This document shows, piece by piece, positions 62,345 to 64,000 of a stretch of DNA of 64,000 nt (position 1 is its first letter; each line of letters begins with the position of its first letter). The position numbers and the translations under genes were made by a program. This DNA comes from Warburgia ugandensis. Its lineage: Eukaryota; Streptophyta; Magnoliopsida; Canellales; Canellaceae. The stretch covers positions 11,114,327 to 11,178,326 of the forward strand of contig CP141137.1 in the NCBI GenBank assembly GCA_035236585.1. Reading direction: 5' to 3'. Below the pieces are notes generated by a model. The model did not search any database, had not been told where the DNA came from, and worked only from the letters and a program-made list of their open reading frames with translations.

Positions 62345-64000
62345 TCATCATCATTAAGACCTTATCCTGATTAGGGGTTGGCCACATGAATCTTGTTCCT
62401 CCATTTCCCTCTATTAAGCACCATGGGTTTTATTTAGTCCCAATGCTTTTAAATCTTTTCTCACCACTTCTACCCACGTTCTTTTAAGCCTTCCCCTTGC
62501 CTGTTTTGAATCTTCGACATGCATTGCCTCAATCCTTCCATTCGTTGCCATCTTTGGTCTCCGTTACCTATTGGTGTTACTCCTAAGTTTCCTCAAATGT
62601 TTTCATTCCTGATTCTACCCTTTCTTGTCTTTCCACTCATCCATCTCAACATCTTCATTTTGGTTACGTTCATCCCATGTATATGATGTTACTTAACAGC
62701 CCAACACTTTAATACGTAGAGCATGGCTGGCCTTATAGCCATCCTATAGAATTTTCCTTTCAGTTTGAGTGACATCCGCTAATCACATAGACCTCGATAG
62801 GTGCATCTTCATTTGTTCCAGCCCGCTTGGATTCTTTGGGTAACCTCTCTCTCAATCTCCCCACCTCTTGTGAATCATCTAGTCTAAGTACTGAAAGTGG
62901 TCTTTTAAGAAGACTTCTTGGTTATCAATCTTTATTGGTACTCCACTCCTGCTTCTTTATCTGCCAAAATTAGATTCCATATGCTCTGTATTAGTTCGGC
63001 TGATTTTAAATCCTTTAGATTCTAATACTTCTTTCCATAACTCTAGCTTTGTATTTACACCCTTCCTTGTCTCATCAATTAAAAATATATCGTCTGCAAA
63101 TAACATGCACCATGGAATCTCCTCGTGTAGATGTTTTGGTAATCCATCCATAACCAACGTGAAAAGGTACGGGCTCAATATCGATCCTGAGTGCAATCTA
63201 TATTGGTAACAAATTCACTGGTCTCTCAGCTAGTGGTTTTAACATTTGTTATCGTTCCCTTCATACATATCTTTAATTATGTCTATATATCCTTGTGAAA
63301 CCCCTTTCTTGCTCAACACCAACTATATCAACTCTCTAGGGACCCTATCATGTGCTTTTTCTAAGTCAATAAAGACCATTTTGAGCTCCTTCCTTCTCTC
63401 TTTATGTTTCTCTATCAACTGTTTAAGTAGGAAAATAGCTTCCATGATGGACCTTCCAGGCATGAAGCTAAATTGGTTCTCTGATACACTCGTCTCATGT
63501 GGTAATCTCTTTTAAATCACTCTTTCAAAAAGTTTTATAGTGTTTCTCATAAGTTTGAGCCCCTGGTAATTAGTGTGGCTTTGTATATCTTCTTTATTCT
63601 TATAAATTGCTACAATAAATCTCTTTCTCCATTCATCCTAATTTTCTTTGATTTTATTATTTGTTAAACGACTTTGTCAACTAAATTGCTTTAGTATCTC
63701 CCATATCCTTCCAAACCTCTATTGGTATATCAACAAGCCCTAGGACCTTTCTTGTTTTCATATTTTTCAAGACCTCTTTTACTTTAGGTATTCTAACCTT
63801 AAAATCATATTTATAATGTCCAATGTTATTTGGGTTTACAGTACTTTCACCATGTATTTTTAGGCGATTATCATTTAGCAATTTTTGCAAGTAATTTTTT
63901 CACCTTTGTTTGACCTCGTCATCTTTGATTAGTATCCTTTGATCTTCACTTCTAATGCACTTAGGGTGGTCTAAGTCTTTACCCTTCTATTCTCTTATTT
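62345..64000 (-). mobile_element. RTE-clade LINE, right copy, cut by the window end
   Basis: Same insertion as 6042-8150, with reverse transcriptase pieces including WCMLFADD near 62957-63196. It runs out of the window. Confidence 0.85.

Larger units (their letters stand above)
56362..64000. repeat. Near-identical large duplication, right copy
   Basis: Direct repeat of 1-7697, running off the right end of the window. It contains the hairpin (57297-57339), the solo LTR (58560-60915) and the RTE LINE (from about 62345). All non-coding apart from the exon-2 candidate. Confidence 0.95.

Overview
This is nuclear DNA of a flowering plant, probably a woody dicot or magnoliid. The evidence is split genes with GT-AG introns, AT-rich spacers, LTR elements of plant type, RTE-type LINEs, Au-type SINEs, and plant-only receptor families with GUB_WAK_bind and WAK_assoc ectodomains and an Lr10-like (LRK10L) kinase. 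The species cannot be named from the sequence. I saw no bacterial-style operon, CRISPR array, rRNA or tRNA gene.

The window is one decaying tandem cluster of LRK10L-type receptor kinase genes, all on the + strand. The common gene plan is: exon 1 (signal peptide, GUB_WAK_bind, WAK_assoc), ending in phase 1 as G|GT; a 36-39 bp exon 2 encoding a short basic segment that ends in Ile-Ile/Ile-Gly; and a long exon 3 (membrane helix and kinase). Gene A has an intact kinase exon (10573-11720) and a candidate exon 2 at 430-468, about 10 kb upstream; its exon 1 would lie left of the window. Gene B (29335-33074) has all three exons but carries a frameshift and a catalytic-loop Lys-to-Glu change, so it is a pseudogene. 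Locus D (37785-38565) is an intact ectodomain exon with no kinase nearby. Gene C (50160-50913) is an intact ectodomain exon followed by two or three candidate exons 2; its kinase would lie right of the window. Broken ectodomain pieces lie at 24.9-25.7, 40.1, 41.2, 42.1-43.0, 51.3 and 54.0 kb.

Duplications at several levels explain most of the rest. (1) Positions 1-7697 recur almost identically at 56362-64000, with a third, older copy at 46385-48440. (2) The kinase exon and its downstream flank recur at 9677-14010 and 31207-35575, and as a kinase-less relic at 18635-20430. (3) The upstream promoter region recurs at 20430-20810, 40160-41160 and 48940-49825. (4) A unit carrying a WAK_assoc relic and exon 2 is tandemly repeated at 51070-53762 and 53763-57143.

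Mobile elements sit in these copies and can be ordered, because the sister copies often preserve the empty site. They include a 2.4 kb solo LTR (TSD GAGTG), a 360 bp solo LTR (TSD ATGGT), a 245 bp LTR (TSD GATTT), a 1.36 kb LTR-element remnant (TSD CAGAG), a broken Ty1/Copia element, RTE LINE fragments (one only 39 bp long with a 19 bp TSD), two Au-like SINEs with clear TSDs, and a CACTA-like end. I found no undescribed biological system. The best leads are the giant-intron gene model, the 56 kb-spaced near-identical duplication (recent event or assembly artefact), and the orphan ectodomain D.
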